NCBI GenBank assembly: GCA_964016875.1
Contig: OZ024724.1
Span: forward strand, 22,552,200-22,616,199
From: Fallopia convolvulus
Taxonomy: Eukaryota; Streptophyta; Magnoliopsida; Caryophyllales; Polygonaceae
Direction: 5' to 3'
Length of the DNA: 64,000 bases
Below are positions 40,159 through 51,838 of this stretch, one piece after another. Position 1 is the first letter of the stretch. Every line of letters starts with the position of its first letter. A program made the translations under genes and the position numbers. The notes beneath the pieces are model-generated. The model saw only the letters and a program-made list of their open reading frames with translations, was not told the DNA's origin and did no database searches.

Positions 40159-42170
40159 TATCTGAATGACATATAAGCTAGGTTTTGCTCTTTTCTTTGA
40201 ACAGTGGTGATCGGGACAGAGAAAAATGTATGCTCTAAGGCCATATACAAAAAAGATTTTATTTGGCACCCGGTGTACAAATATGGTGGCAGACCTACGA
40301 TGCGCCTCCTATGGCCGTAACGATGAAACCCATTGTGACCGTTACAGCTACGGCCGTTTTGGCCGTTACGGCCAAGGCCTTTTTGGCCGTTACGACCATA
40401 AAGGGTTTGGCCGTAACGGCCCATATGTAATAAATTCAAAAAACTGCATTTATTGCCGACGCCCTACTTAACAACATTTATTGCCCGCTCTTTTTAACAC
40501 TTTGCACATTAAAATCGAGCCTCAAACCTTCCAACACTCTCCTCTCTTCTCTTCTATGCTCTTCTTCTCTCCAAAAACACTCAAAAATAATGTCCAATGA
40601 GGATTACATGTATCACTATAATTTGATGGAAAACTCGCTTCAAATAGATTACAACGAGGTAATTACTTTTTACCAAAGTTGTTATACTCTTGCTTTAGTT
40701 TTGTATCTAGTTGATACCCTCGATTATCATTTTGGGCTTGTTCGATTCATCTTGGTAAGGCAACGACACGCGGCCGTTACGGCTAAAATGGCCTTGGCCG
40801 TTCGCGTGTAGTTTTGCCTTAACGACCAGTACTTACAGCTTGTTTCCCAACATTGTAGGAGGAACATGAGGTATACATTGGGCTAAATGATCTTCAAATA
40901 AACGATGAGAGTACGTATCAAAATGTGCCGAACACTTCAACCGTGTTTGGATTTCCGAATTATGTCCAGAGTACACCGGTTGTCGGATTCCCATCTCATG
41001 CTCCATTGTCGTCGGGGCAATATTTTCATACACCGGACATGGTATAGTCCACACCGGCCATGTTTGGATTCTCGGGGTTTATACCAGTACAGCCGTGGCA
41101 AGTATAGTCTACACCAGCCATGTTCGGTTTTCCACCTCATGCACCAGCGCCGACCGAGCACGTACAGTCTACACCGGCCATGTTCGGTTTTCCACCCCAT
41201 GCACCAGTGCCGACTGAGCACGTATAGTCTACACCGGCCATGTTAAGTTTTCCACCTCTGATCCTGAGCTCTCCTAGCCTGTGAGCTACTCCCCATGTCG
41301 TACTGTGATGAGTTGAACAAGGTCCGGCGTTGCCCCCGTCTGAAGTGGTAGGGTAACACCGGAAAGGGCTGATCTCGGGGGCCACAAGGACCTCCGGAAC
41401 CTCCGGGGCCAATGGAATCGGTGTCGTCTGCTCACTACGAGCGGGCTGAGTCTCTAAACCCGTCTCTAAGCAGCTCGACGTCTGACATACGAAAAAAATA
41501 TGATCGAAATTATTCAGGTGGAACACCTTCGGGGTCAGCCGTTACGGCTGAGACGCACTCAACCGCAACGGCTGTGCATACCGTGGTCGTGACGACTGTG
41601 GCTTTGCTGGTCGTTACGGCCATGGACGTCCCAACCGTCACGGATGTGGACGACTTGGTCATTACGGCCGAAGACGAGATGGCCGTGACGGCCATTGTCA
41701 TCTTCAACCTCCATCCGGCTGCGAACGCCCCAACCCTCTACCGCCGTTTTTCACCCAATTTTCACTTCCGACCATTAAATCTTTGCCTAAATGGGCTTAA
41801 TCTTTCAAAATGAGTTCAAATCTTTATTATAAATCATACTTTGCACAATTTGAAAGTAAAACATCTAATTCTTGCAAAACCTAGATCTAGAAGTTGAATG
41901 GAAATGAAATTGGATGAATTTTTGTAGAAATAACTTACCATGATTGTTGTAGGAGTGGATTTTGTGGAGATTAATGCACCAAAAACTTGATTTAAATCCC
42001 TTCAAGCACTTTGAATCTTGTATAGAATGACAGGGTTAAGAGATGAGGAGAAGATGAGAGTGAAAAATGAGAGTGGTATATTTTGTAAATTGTAATTAGT
42101 TTTTATTTATATGTAATAGGGGGTAGGGTGGGTGTTGGGTAGGTTTTTAGAGTGGATGCCAAATAGATAA
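40159..42170. other. Decayed DNA-transposon-like region with GGCCGTTACGGCC palindromes
   Basis: Clusters of GGCCGTTACGGCC and close variants occur at 40310-40425, 40768-40800, 41535-41695 and, beyond the MITEs, 42845-42965. TTTGGCACCCG is found at both 40263 and 42840. Between them is a broken two-exon-like ORF. Clustered subterminal motifs are usual for transposase binding in CACTA and Mutator elements, but no terminal repeat or target duplication was found, so the class is open. Confidence 0.4.
40590..41283 (+). pseudogene. Unrecognised ORF with 20-residue peptide repeats
   Basis: The first frame starts at ATG 40590 (MSNEDYMYHYNLMENSLQ). A donor-like GTAATT follows near 40660 and an acceptor-like TTGTAG at 40852-40857. 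After this a frame continues with EEHEVYIGLNDLQI and then repeats of STPAMFGFPPHAP (about 60 bp each, near 41040-41250). Three TAG codons fall at equivalent repeat positions where the intact repeat has CAG. No known domain was recognised. It may be the N-terminus of a transposase or a captured gene. Confidence 0.35.
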
Positions 42171-42518
42171 GGCCATATACAATAGTGGTACTTACAAAAA
42201 GTACTTCAGGGTTCACATTATATACTATTTTTTATTTATTTAGTATTAGTTAAGTTCTCATTTAATTTTTCCACTCCAATAGAGGAACTCTTAAAAATGA
42301 TTACTTAAATGATACTTATACATATAAAAATAAATAATTTCATTAAAGTTAGAGACATGGCAAATAATTATTAGCCTCAAGAACCTTTAATACTATAGGT
42401 CCTTGAGTGGTGCTTATATAAGTCTACCATGTGTACTTAACATTTTCCTTTAAATTTTAGACAAATATTTAACAAGCAGCATTAGGTACCATGGTAAGTA
42501 CTACCATTGCACATGGCC
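42171..42518. mobile_element. Tourist/Harbinger-like MITE (348 bp)
   Basis: Ends GGCCATATACAATAGTGG and its inverted counterpart (CCATTGCACATGGCC). TAA duplication at 42168-42170 and 42519-42521. It is AT-rich inside with no ORF. The TIRs extend about 25 bp with a few mismatches, through GTACTTAC. Confidence 0.8.
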
Positions 42519-42521
42519 TAA

Positions 42522-42728
42522 AAGCATGTTTATTAATATGAGAAGCTTGGGCAATTTTTAAATTAATCATATTTTAACCCAATTCATTACTGTTTTGGTA
42601 GCATCTCACTTTATCAGATGCTTGGATTTGAGATCCCAGCATAGATCTTCCTCTTTTCTCAAATATGGAATAAAATAGTATATAATAACCAAGCATCCCA
42701 CATAAGTTTTTGACCGATAAACCTGCTC
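42522..42728. mobile_element. Second MITE (about 207 bp) abutting the first
   Basis: Left AAGCATGTTTATTA and right GATAAACCTGCTC form an imperfect inverted repeat, followed inward by CTTGGG and CCAAGC. TAA at 42519-42521 and 42729-42731. It shares its left TAA with the first MITE's right duplication. Confidence 0.6.
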
Positions 42729-42731
42729 TAA

Positions 42732-43386
42732 GTGTGTGCGTTCGGCTATCATGGAGGATTTTTTTTTCTTTTTTTGGTCAAGGGTTGATTGGTTTTTCTG
42801 AAGTGCTTATTTGGCGTTCGGTCTACGCTTAAGTCTGCATTTGGCACCCGCTATAGTCGTTACGGCGAAAGCATCATTGGTCGTTACAGCCAGAGATGAC
42901 ACAGCCGTTACGGCTATGTCGACAATGGTCATAACGGCCATGGCCGCTTTTGCGGTAATGGCCATGATATTTAGGCAAATCTCCATATATTCATGCCCAC
43001 TTTAGTTAATTAAAATGTTCTTTGTAGTTAGAGGATGAATAAATTGGGTGGTCCACCACCTCCTTTCTCGTAACGGTCATTGTTTTGGACAAAAATTTCC
43101 TAATGGTTGATTCTCGACTCTCGATTTCTAATGGAGCTAAATCTAACCAATTATTGTACTCAAACAAATCCGAAGTAATCAAAAGACAAGGATGAAGTTA
43201 GTGTGTGTTCGATTGAATTACACTTGAGAATTTTCAGTTGCAAAGGTTTTTTCCGATTAACACATGCTCCCCATTGTTTTACATCGATTACATTTTATCC
43301 CTATCTTCTAACGGTTGTCCAGCAGTTGCAAAGGTTTTTTCCGATTAACACGATACTCATGAAAACCAGACACATTCTTTAGTGGT
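42732..43386. other. Region with palindrome cluster, no gene
   Basis: Right-hand palindrome cluster (42845-42965) with GTCGTTACGG, AGCCGTTACGGCT and CATAACGGCC. A short direct repeat GCAAAGGTTTTTTCCGATTAACAC occurs at about 43240 and 43326. No coding potential was seen. The repeat at 43240/43326 may mark a small tandem duplication of about 86 bp. Confidence 0.5.
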
Positions 43387-44088
43387 TGATATCCGCCTTT
43401 TTAGTTGTGTTTTTAGGGAGTGTTTTAGTTTGTTTGAGTTTTTTTCTTTTAGTTTTGTGTTTTATTTTGAGTCATTTCTGTAGGTTTTCGTATTTCCTTA
43501 AGATATGGAGTCTACATAAGCTTTGGTGATGTTTTGTAGGGTTTTAGAAGCTGTTTTTGAGCATATTTGAAGAGAGGAGCAAAACTTGGTGAAAAAGCAC
43601 ACAAGTGAAGAGATGAAGGTCAAGTACAGGTCATGAAATGAAGTATAAAGACCTTTACCGAGCTTAGGATGAAGAATCAAGCCGAAAAGAAGGTTAAAGA
43701 TCCCTCTACTAAACCAAGATGTACGATAATGAACCAGTTTACACGCCAAGAGGGTCGTTACCGAGGTGTACAAGGTCGGTAACGAGGTGCTCAACAAAAG
43801 AAGTTCAAGAATTCAGCAAAGTTCTACCGACCCTAACGGGGTCAGTACCGAGGGTCCTGTTTCGGTAGCAAAGACAGAGTCGGCACATTTAATGCACTTT
43901 TATTATATATATTTTATGTCTTTAGATAGTTTTAAGGGATATATCTTATTAGAAGATTTATTTCCTTATAGATGGTTTTAGATAGATTAGTTTTCTCTAT
44001 AAATACTCTTGTTCTAGCTTTAGTTTTATTATCCCACAATTAACCTAGTTTAGGGTAGAAGTTAGAGAAAGAGAGAGGAGAGAGGGGG
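43387..44088 (+). repeat. LTR fragment, same family as the solo LTR at 45759-47101
   Basis: It starts TGATATCCGCCTTTTTAG and is similar over about 700 bp to the inverted copy read from 47101 down. It includes the TAAATACTCTTG box near 43998 and the ACATAAGCTTTGGTG block. It is interrupted at 44088 by an LTR end (TGTTGAGC) of a Tat-related family. The missing 3' part was not found nearby. Confidence 0.7.
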
Positions 44089-45130
44089 TGTTGAGCAAAA
44101 ATGTGATCAAATTTGCAAAACAAATTAAAATTATTTTTATTTTAGTTCGACCCTCTCTTTTGACTATTTTGATTAAAAGCAATACTGATACAAAATATTA
44201 AGTGGTTTTTATGATTTCGGCTGCACCCAGTTTTGATGAGTTGTCTATGTATCTCTTTAAAGAGAATTAAGCCTTACGTAGTTCAGATTGTTTTAATTTC
44301 GGTTTTGTTTGATTTTCACGCATCGGTGGAACGAACCCGAACCCACCTTCTAGGAAGGGTTGCTCAGACCCTACTCAGCTATCATGTGCATGTGCGAATA
44401 AGATTAAACCCACCTTTTAGGAGGGGTTGATTAATCTCTTCATTGAAAACATGTGAATTAAAGTTTTTATATATATTTTTAATTTAATTTGCGACTGAAT
44501 ATGACATATTTATATATCATGTCAAATGTCCTATGTATCCACTTATATATGTTATGGAATCAAGTCAAACGTAGTTCTTTATATAAGACCAATTAAATGT
44601 GATATATGATCTTGATTTAATTTTAATTAAGGTAGTGATTGAACTCAACGAGCATTTGCGTGCTTTATGACAAGTTTCCTACATACCCTTTTAAAAGGGA
44701 TCAGATACGTAGTTGTAGAAATCAAATAATATGAATTGAATTTTGACTTTATATTTACATTAAAAAGTCAACTTAATATTTATCATTTGACTCAACCTTA
44801 TAGATGTCGAGTCTCCTACACGACTCTTTTAAAAGAGATATCGAGTCGAATGTAGGTCTTAATGAACAATAAGTTCGATTAAATATGATTTATATTTTTG
44901 ATCGTAACTGAACCAAATGAGCTTTTTGCTTTATATTAAGCTTCCTACGTATCTGACGAATCATAATCAAATCATCGTAGTTCAAAAATCAAGATTTTGG
45001 ATATGATGTCAATTAAATTTTGTTTTCATGCATCACATAATTGAATTCGGACCCACCTTTAAGAACTGTTGCTAATGAACACCTTTTATTTAGAAAATTG
45101 TTTCAAAAGTGAAGCAGATAATTAGTTATA
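44089..45130 (-). repeat. Tat-related LTR fragment with stem-loop modules
   Basis: Plus-strand TGTTGAGCAAAAATG resembles the end of the element A LTR (TGTTAGACAAAATTTG), and the following 1 kb parallels 13599-14500. This includes GGCTGCACCC, five CTACGTA-type modules (44248-44985, some degenerate) and two CTTCTAGGAAGGG palindromes (44340, 44408). The other end of this LTR was not identified. Confidence 0.6.
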
Positions 45131-45753
45131 ATTCCGCCAAGATGGCTCCTTAAAGCATGATAACTAAGGATTTATTATATATCGATATTCGGAAATCAAA
45201 TCGTTTATCAATTAGGAAGTTGTAGAATTTGAGTATATAACTAAGAAGTGTTTCCGTGAGCTCGTTGTTGAGAAATCCTTTTGTTATATTTAGCAGAAGG
45301 GTGATAAAGATTACTGTTGGAATTGCTAAGGACGTTGAGCACGCCTTCTAAGGCAAGTGGACGGTTCTCTCTTGCATTATTGTTATTAAATGAGGAATTG
45401 AATCTCATTTAATATTTGCGTTGGGAACAACTTGTATGATTAATAAATATGATAGGTTGTTGTTTTGTTGGAAATAATGACCATATTGTTATTATTCAGT
45501 TTCGCGCTAGAACTGGATTTAGGTCCGTTATGTGTGTGACCTTGTTTGGTTTAGTTGTCTCAAGCTGAGACATTGATATAGATTAATTTAGTTCAGGGAT
45601 GTGAGCTTAGTCTCGGAAGCATCTCTTTAAAACTCATATTAGGCAATATCAATATTGATCCCCTAATGCTAAGGTCATTACCTTTGGCCCGCTCTATGCT
45701 TGAGGGGCGACTATGCACTCTAGCTAAGTGCATTTATTAATATGTGTTGGTAG
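45131..45753. other. Unassigned repeat-like sequence
   Basis: 623 bp without coding potential or recognised termini. The last part (from about 45737) is the first copy of a tandem duplication that continues after the solo LTR. It may be the remainder of the Tat-related LTR that starts at 44089. Confidence 0.4.
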
Positions 45754-47362
45754 AGGATTGTTGAGAGGGTTTCTTGACAACAAATAAATTTATATCAAGA
45801 CCCCGCTGAGTATAGCAGAGTCAGGTTCGTCCGCAGGGAGAAAGTCAATATCAAGTTTTGTAACTTATTACGCAAGTAATCAAACAAAGCAAGGTTTTAA
45901 CCAGAAAAAGAGAGATTCTAAGGTAAAGGTGTCCCCACAACAATTATGCATGCCAAACATTAATGAAACATATAGATCATGCTTTTATCACATAAAGGCG
46001 CTAACTTTCGTTAACTAAAGCAAGTAAATCAATAAACTTTCGCTAAATCAACAAACTTACTATCTAATCTCTTCTACTTCAACTAGGATAGATTTGCTTT
46101 CGCTTCAAAACCCTAATTTGACTATTCTGATCCAATGTTTCTGCTTTCTCTTTAACTATGAATGAGAAATTCCTTTCAACTTTCGTTTCATGGATTAAGA
46201 ACAAGAGAATAGATTCATGTAATAAAAACAATCAAATCATGATCACAAACAAGCATGCACAACCATTGTTGGGTTTAACCCCAACCTTAGAAAGAGAGAC
46301 TACTCACAAAGCATAATAATTGAAAACATCCAAATTAAATTAAAAAGAAAGCTTACAACCGAATCCAAACGATAGTTCTTCTCTACAAAAACTCGCCTCT
46401 TCCCCTTCACACGTCTCTCTCCTCCCCTTACTTGCCCTCCAAGGCAATTGATTGTGTCCAGAATAACAAAGGATAGACAAGAGTATTTATAGAGAAACTA
46501 TTCTATCTTAAATCTATCTCTAAGGAAATAAATCTATCTTAAATCTAACTATAAGGAAATAATATCTTCTAATAAGATATACCCCTTCTATCTATCTAAT
46601 AACATAATAAAAACTTACTAAACTAAAGTTTAAAAGATAAATGATAGAAGCATTTAATTAAACACGCCGACTCGGACACGCTGCTTCTCGGGGCCTCGTT
46701 AACGACCTTGACAGGGTCGTTAACGACCCTGAAGTAAAACTTGCGTAGAGGATTCGTTACAACTCCGTTTGACTCGATTCTTTTTCCTATGTTCTTGTAA
46801 CTAATTTCTCTATCTCTTGCCAAGCTCAAACTTGATATTCAATAACTTTACTTGAGCGCTTAATCGTCATCTTCTCTTTATGCTTGAGTGCTATCTTCAC
46901 CGGTTTTGCTCCTTTCTTCAAAAATTGCTCCAAATAGCTTCTAAAAACCTACAAAACACCACCAAAGCTTATGTAGACTCCATGTCTTAAGAAAATACGA
47001 AAACCTACACAAACGACTCAAAACAAAGCACAAAACTAAAGAAAAAGACTCAAAAGACACAAAAACACACCCTAAAAACATGACTAAAAAGGAGGACATC
47101 AAGGATTCTGGATGAAACAGGCCCTCTAATCTCTCCATCATTGGGACCCGTACTATTCGTTGTTCAAGGATGAAACATGCCCTTTGAACTCGATAGTATT
47201 GTGTTCCATTGGCAGTAGTTCGAATTAATATGTGTTGGTAGAAGATTATGGATGAAACAGGCCCTCTAAACTCTCCATCATCGGGACCCGTACTATTCGT
47301 TGTTCAAGGATGAAACATGCCCTCTGACCTCGATAGTATTGTGTTCCATCGGTAGTAGTTCG
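45737..47362. repeat. Tandem duplication (about 130 bp unit) split by the solo LTR
   Basis: The unit TTAATATGTGTTGGTAGA...GGATGAAACAGGCCC...AGTAGTTCGA occurs twice. The first copy is split into 45737-45758 and 47107-47225 by the solo LTR. The second copy is 47226-47362. The copies differ at several bases, so the duplication predates the LTR insertion. Confidence 0.8.
45759..47101 (-). mobile_element. Solo LTR (1,343 bp), TSD AGGAT
   Basis: Minus-strand start TGATGTCCTCCTTTTTAG at 47101, end CCCTCTCAACA at 45759. AGGAT flanks it at 45754-45758 and 47102-47106. A TATA-like TATAAATACTCTTG lies near 46490. Near the 3' end is CCCTGCGGACGAACC, similar to the conserved block before the primer site in long gypsy LTRs. 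There is no internal region, so it arose by LTR-LTR recombination. Confidence 0.85.
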
Positions 47363-48380
47363 AGCCGATTAAAAGATGTCAACTTGTTTGTGAAAAGTTT
47401 GAAAGTAATATAAGATAAGTGTGTTAGGCACATTAATATACCCGAATGGTTGGGCTATTTGATAACCATTCTTACTTCCGGTTATGAATGGTTCTTAATC
47501 AAACGTTGATTAAGTCAATCTGATTTGTCGATGGAGGCTTTTCAAAATGTTATGTGATTAATATGAGTTCCCAACAATTGTTCATATTTCGTAAAGGAAT
47601 CCACAAGCGGTGGTGTTCTCTCTCTTGATTATGCAAGTCTCCTTCTTATTCTCTACAAGACTGCTAACTGTTGGATCATAATCCGAGTCTAATCGGATTT
47701 GGATGCCAATATGTTTTGTCACAACCATAAGAACCAAGTTAGTTTCTCCGCTTGCTTAGTCTTTCATTAGACTAACCCGTCCATCTTCTTTTCTTTTATA
47801 TGGTCGGCTGGTGTCCACCGTTGGTTTACGGCACATCAGGTTCTTCTTGGAAGTTGATTCAAGAGGCAGATTCAGAGGTTTGAAGCTCCAGAAGTTGAAG
47901 AAAGGTTTCCAATGGCTATACTTGAGTGAATATCATGGTTCTACTTCAAAGCGAAGCTGAGTTTCAGAAATAAGAACTTAAGGAAGACTGGATGAAGAGT
48001 TTGTTTAAATAGAAGGTTGTTCTATTTATTTACTAATTCTTTTTAAGTTAAGGCTTGTATAAGACCTTTTATTCTCTTTTCCATTGTAAAGTTTTACTTA
48101 ATTTTGTTAGGTTTTAAATGGTTTCATTAATTTACCTTGTTCTAGTAAGTTTTGTCAGTTTTAAGCTTTGGGTAATAACTCTGGTTTAGCCCTAATCGGG
48201 GTTATTGGTGGTAATACCTCCAGGGTAAGTAAGGAGGTGTTACAATTTGTACATAGATTGTAAAACCGTAACTCATATTTTCTATATATTTATTATAATT
48301 CATTTTTTTAATACCGTAACTCATTTGGAAAAGTCAAAACAATGATAAGGTTGTCAAAAATATGTTAAGATTATCTCTAG
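47363..48380. other. No gene recognised
   Basis: About 1 kb of moderately AT-rich sequence. The end GGAGGTGTTACA near 48245 looks like an LTR terminus (TGTAACACC in reverse), but no partner or target duplication was found. No ORF of interest. Confidence 0.4.
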
Positions 48381-48389
48381 ACATATCTA

Positions 48390-48890
48390 TTCTAATTAAT
48401 TTTTTTTTAGAAAATATGCTAATTTTTAAATTTTCTATTCAATTTATTCATTATGTACATATGGTCATATGGATCAATACCAATTTATTATTGATTTTGT
48501 AATTTAAAAATATTATAGGATAAGATCCGGGTCTATATTTATGTGAGTTTTTATAGACTATATTGGAGAGTTGGTAGGATCATGAAAATATGTTAAAATA
48601 TTATCATATAAAATACATAAAAAAATATTTTTATGCCAATTTCATGGAAATTAATTTTTACGAACCAATTTTTATTTTGCTAGAAAATAGATTAACTATT
48701 ATTTTTGTTGTTCAATATATTCGTTATGTATGTACATATATGATCATATCATATATATGGATCGTTAACAATCTATTATTAATTTTGTAGTTTAAAAATA
48801 TTATAGGATAAGATCTCGGTATATATTTATGGGAGTTTTTTGGTAGATTATATTGGAGAGTTGTTAGGATCATAAAGATATATTGTTAAA
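48390..48890. repeat. AT-rich tandem duplication, period about 285 bp
   Basis: ATATTATAGGATAAGATC occurs at about 48512 and 48797 within longer similar blocks (CAATTTATTATTGATTTTG / CAATCTATTATTAATTTTG upstream; TATATTGGAGAGTTG downstream). Two diverged copies, no coding potential. Confidence 0.7.
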
Positions 48891-49055
48891 AATATTTTTA
48901 CATGTAAATTTCTTGAAATATGTAACTAAATTTCCAAATAAACATTATTGTAATCCAATATAAAAAAATTTAAAAAATTGATTGAGATTTGTAGATTATG
49001 TGGCAATACGATGTGTACATAACATATGAGTGACATGGAAAAAATTTGACATGTG

Positions 49056-49808
49056 TGATGGTGCGCGAAATAAACCGCTAAATAATAAAGGGGAAATTAG
49101 CAAAGATAAAGAAGAAAATAGATATAACGTCGTGTTAGATACGCGTTTGATGATAATATATACTCAAGGGCAAACAATCATGAGAATTATATACCTGTAC
49201 ATGCATGTGTGTATCGTGAATCTCCACCTTGGTCAAATTGGCCCAAATAAACGGATACGCATGGGCTTGGCCCAAGAGATTAGGCATGTGGGCCTGGCCC
49301 GAATTCAACCTTTGAATTGGCGGCAAACTCATGAATTTGATCTCCACGTAACTCCACCAAACAAATGCATTTATGCTTATCTTAATTTGTTGCCATAAAA
49401 TTCAACAAAGCCCGTTGAATATTCAACAGAGTCGGCAAGCTAGTCCACGTGGGACTAAATTCATCTAATAGTTTATGAATGTTCGTCCCACATCGACATA
49501 TGTTATAAATTCTCAAAGGTAAAACACTATATATAAAGCGAGATCAAGTATAATAAAGGGGTCGAAAATACTCTCTGGCTCGAGAACTATCTCGTTTGCC
49601 AAAGCTCGACGTGTTTGATCTCCGAGTGAGATCGCGCTATAAACGGTATAAAGTCTAAAGGCTTTATTCGTAAAGAGCATAAAAACAACCGGCTGAGGGG
49701 TGGGGAGGAGGAATAATCCACGTACGAAAACCATTCGGTTGTACGAATCCCGAGAGTTGGTATTTATTTAATTCCCGTTTATAGCGCGTATTATATCGGG
49801 TTTCATCA
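49056..49808 (+). repeat. 5' LTR of the non-autonomous element
   Basis: Start TGATGGTGCGCGAAAT, end GGGTTTCATCA. A TATA box CTATATATAAAG lies near 49529-49540, preceded by the GTCCCACATCGAC motif often seen upstream of plant LTR promoters. It is nearly the same as 56367-57116. The last bases differ (TTTCATCA versus AATCA). Confidence 0.9.
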
Positions 49809-49809
49809 C

Positions 49810-49827
49810 TGGCGCCGTCCGTGGGGA
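49810..49827 (+). other. Primer binding site
   Basis: TGGCGCCGTCCGTGGGGA, one base after the LTR end CATCA. It is very similar to the TGGCGCCGTCTGTGGGA primer site of many plant gypsy elements, which suggests a gypsy-type parent. The matching tRNA was not determined. Confidence 0.85.
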
Positions 49828-50333
49828 CTAGCTCTCCCTATCCGACCTACTCTCGGGAAACAAGCAAGGTGTGTTAGCTAGCTAGTGGGGCCACGTTCCA
49901 AGCGAGGTGGGGTCAAAGAAAGCGAGGTGGGCCAGCAAGGTCAAAACAAAAGTGAGGCCGTGGTTAAAAATAAAGCGAGGCTGCCAAAGGAGTATGCATG
50001 GAGGCATGTAGGGGAAAAGTTGGTGGGCATGAGAGGTGTATATATGGTGATCATGGTTTGCCTCGGCGGCACCGATCGGGCCGTATCTGCCCATCAAGTG
50101 TGGTGATTCATGTGGTACTCAATTGAGGTACGTGTGCGGACTATTTTGGGCGTGGAGCGAGGTCTTTTAAGGCTGCGATGTCCGCGTACCTTTGCCCTAA
50201 CAATGTCGCCCCAGTCGGGCCGGGCGGGTCTCCGCGGTGTTTGGCCGAGTTAACGACTAATTTTCACTCCAAGGCCAACAAGCGGGGTGATCTGTCGAGG
50301 CTGGCGCAACTCTCTTCGAGGACCTCGAGGTTG

Positions 50334-50513
50334 GTTGTGGAAGGATGCGTGGCGAGGTCGGGCAAGCAAGCAAACGAGGTTGTGGAAGGATGCGTGGCGA
50401 GGTCGAGCAACCAAGCAAACGAGGTTGTGGAAGGATGCGTGGCGAGGTCGGGCAAGCAAGCAAACGAAGTTGCGGAAGGATGCGTGGCGAGGTCGGGCAA
50501 GCAAGCAAACGAG
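50334..50513 (+). repeat. Tandem array 1: four copies of a 45-bp unit
   Basis: The unit is GTTGTGGAAGGATGCGTGGC followed by GAGGTCGGGCAAGCAAGCAAACGAG. The period is a multiple of three, so long frames on both strands cross it. These frames have no domain and are not called. Confidence 0.9.
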
Positions 50514-51838
50514 GTTTTGGAAGCAAGTTCTTCTGTTTCGGCCAATCTTTTGTTCGCTATTTCAACGCATGAGCTCTTTGTCGTCGTGGCTCTTCGGTGT
50601 GGTTGGCTCCTCTCTCGCGGTGCTCGGCGACGCCGCGATGCTATCCAGTCCGCTCTTTTGAGCACGCACATTTGCGTTTGGGCATTGTGATTGGCGCGGG
50701 GTTCATTTAACGGCGTCGACGAAGGCGCTCGTCGTCTTTAGTGATCACGTTGTGTCCATGGCAGGCTCATCTCAGCTTTGGCGCCCGACCTTTCGCAACC
50801 TTGAAACCGCGCAGTGTCTTCGTGACATGTGGTGGAGACCGTTCTCGGCGTCGTCTGGCAGCTTCGGTCCGGCGCGACATCTGGGCATGTGGTTGCCCTC
50901 TTCGGCGCCGTCGTCGCTCGCACACCATCGTCTTGCCAGCCTCGTCTCGTTAACCTCGCGTGGATTTCAGTTCGAGCGAGGCTAAACCATCTCTCAAAAT
51001 TCAAGGCGAACACGGAGTTGGGCTCTCCTTTGTTTAGGCCCACATCAAATTCAAGGCGGCCCATTACGCTTCTCAACTGAAGTGAGTATTTAGGTGGCAG
51101 AGGGATACCAAACTTGTATAAGCATGTTGCATGGCAATGCAGGGGCAGTTCCAATTCCAAACAACCTCGTTTTAAAAATCTAGCGTTGCATGATCGTGGA
51201 ACGAGGTAAGCCTTGAAAACTTGACTCGATAATTAATTATACTCGGTATATACGTGTTATACTCGTGAATAACCTCGTTATGTGTATGCATGAGTGGCAT
51301 AAAAACCTCGTATTATATGCGTGCATACTATTATGAACAAATCTCGTTATATACATGCATGAAAGGCATAAAAATCTCATGAAAGGCATAAAAACCTCAT
51401 GGGTGGCGTAGGCAACCTCGCTCGTATGATATATGCATGCTATTCATATATAACAATCTCGTGCAACCTCATATAGCATACGCATGCTATTCATATAAAA
51501 CAACCTCGTGCAACCTCGTATGATATATGCATGCTCGTGAAAAATCTCGTTATATGGGCACCAGTGGCATAAAAATGAACCTCGCATTATAAATAAATAT
51601 ATATATATATATGCATGTGGCTCGTGAACTACCTCGTATCATACATGTGTGTGTGCGTGCATGGACATCATAAAAGTTCTATGTGCTCGCCCAAAGGGAT
51701 GGACAAGTATGGCTAATGGCTTATTGCCACAACCTCTGTTCCGAAAATCACACGTTGCGTGATCGTGGAGTGAGGTATGCCTTGTTAACTAACCTAGTTA
51801 AATAAATTTCGTACAATATGCATGTCCGTTCACATGCA

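Noticed and set aside
44089..48250. A single 4.2 kb LTR from TGTTGAGC to GGTGTTACA
   Set aside because: The ends do not match each other and no target duplication was found. Only the first 1 kb resembles the Tat LTR.
50178..50690. Long frames on both strands around array 1
   Set aside because: Open only because of the 45-bp repeat period. Four overlapping frames with no motif cannot all be real.
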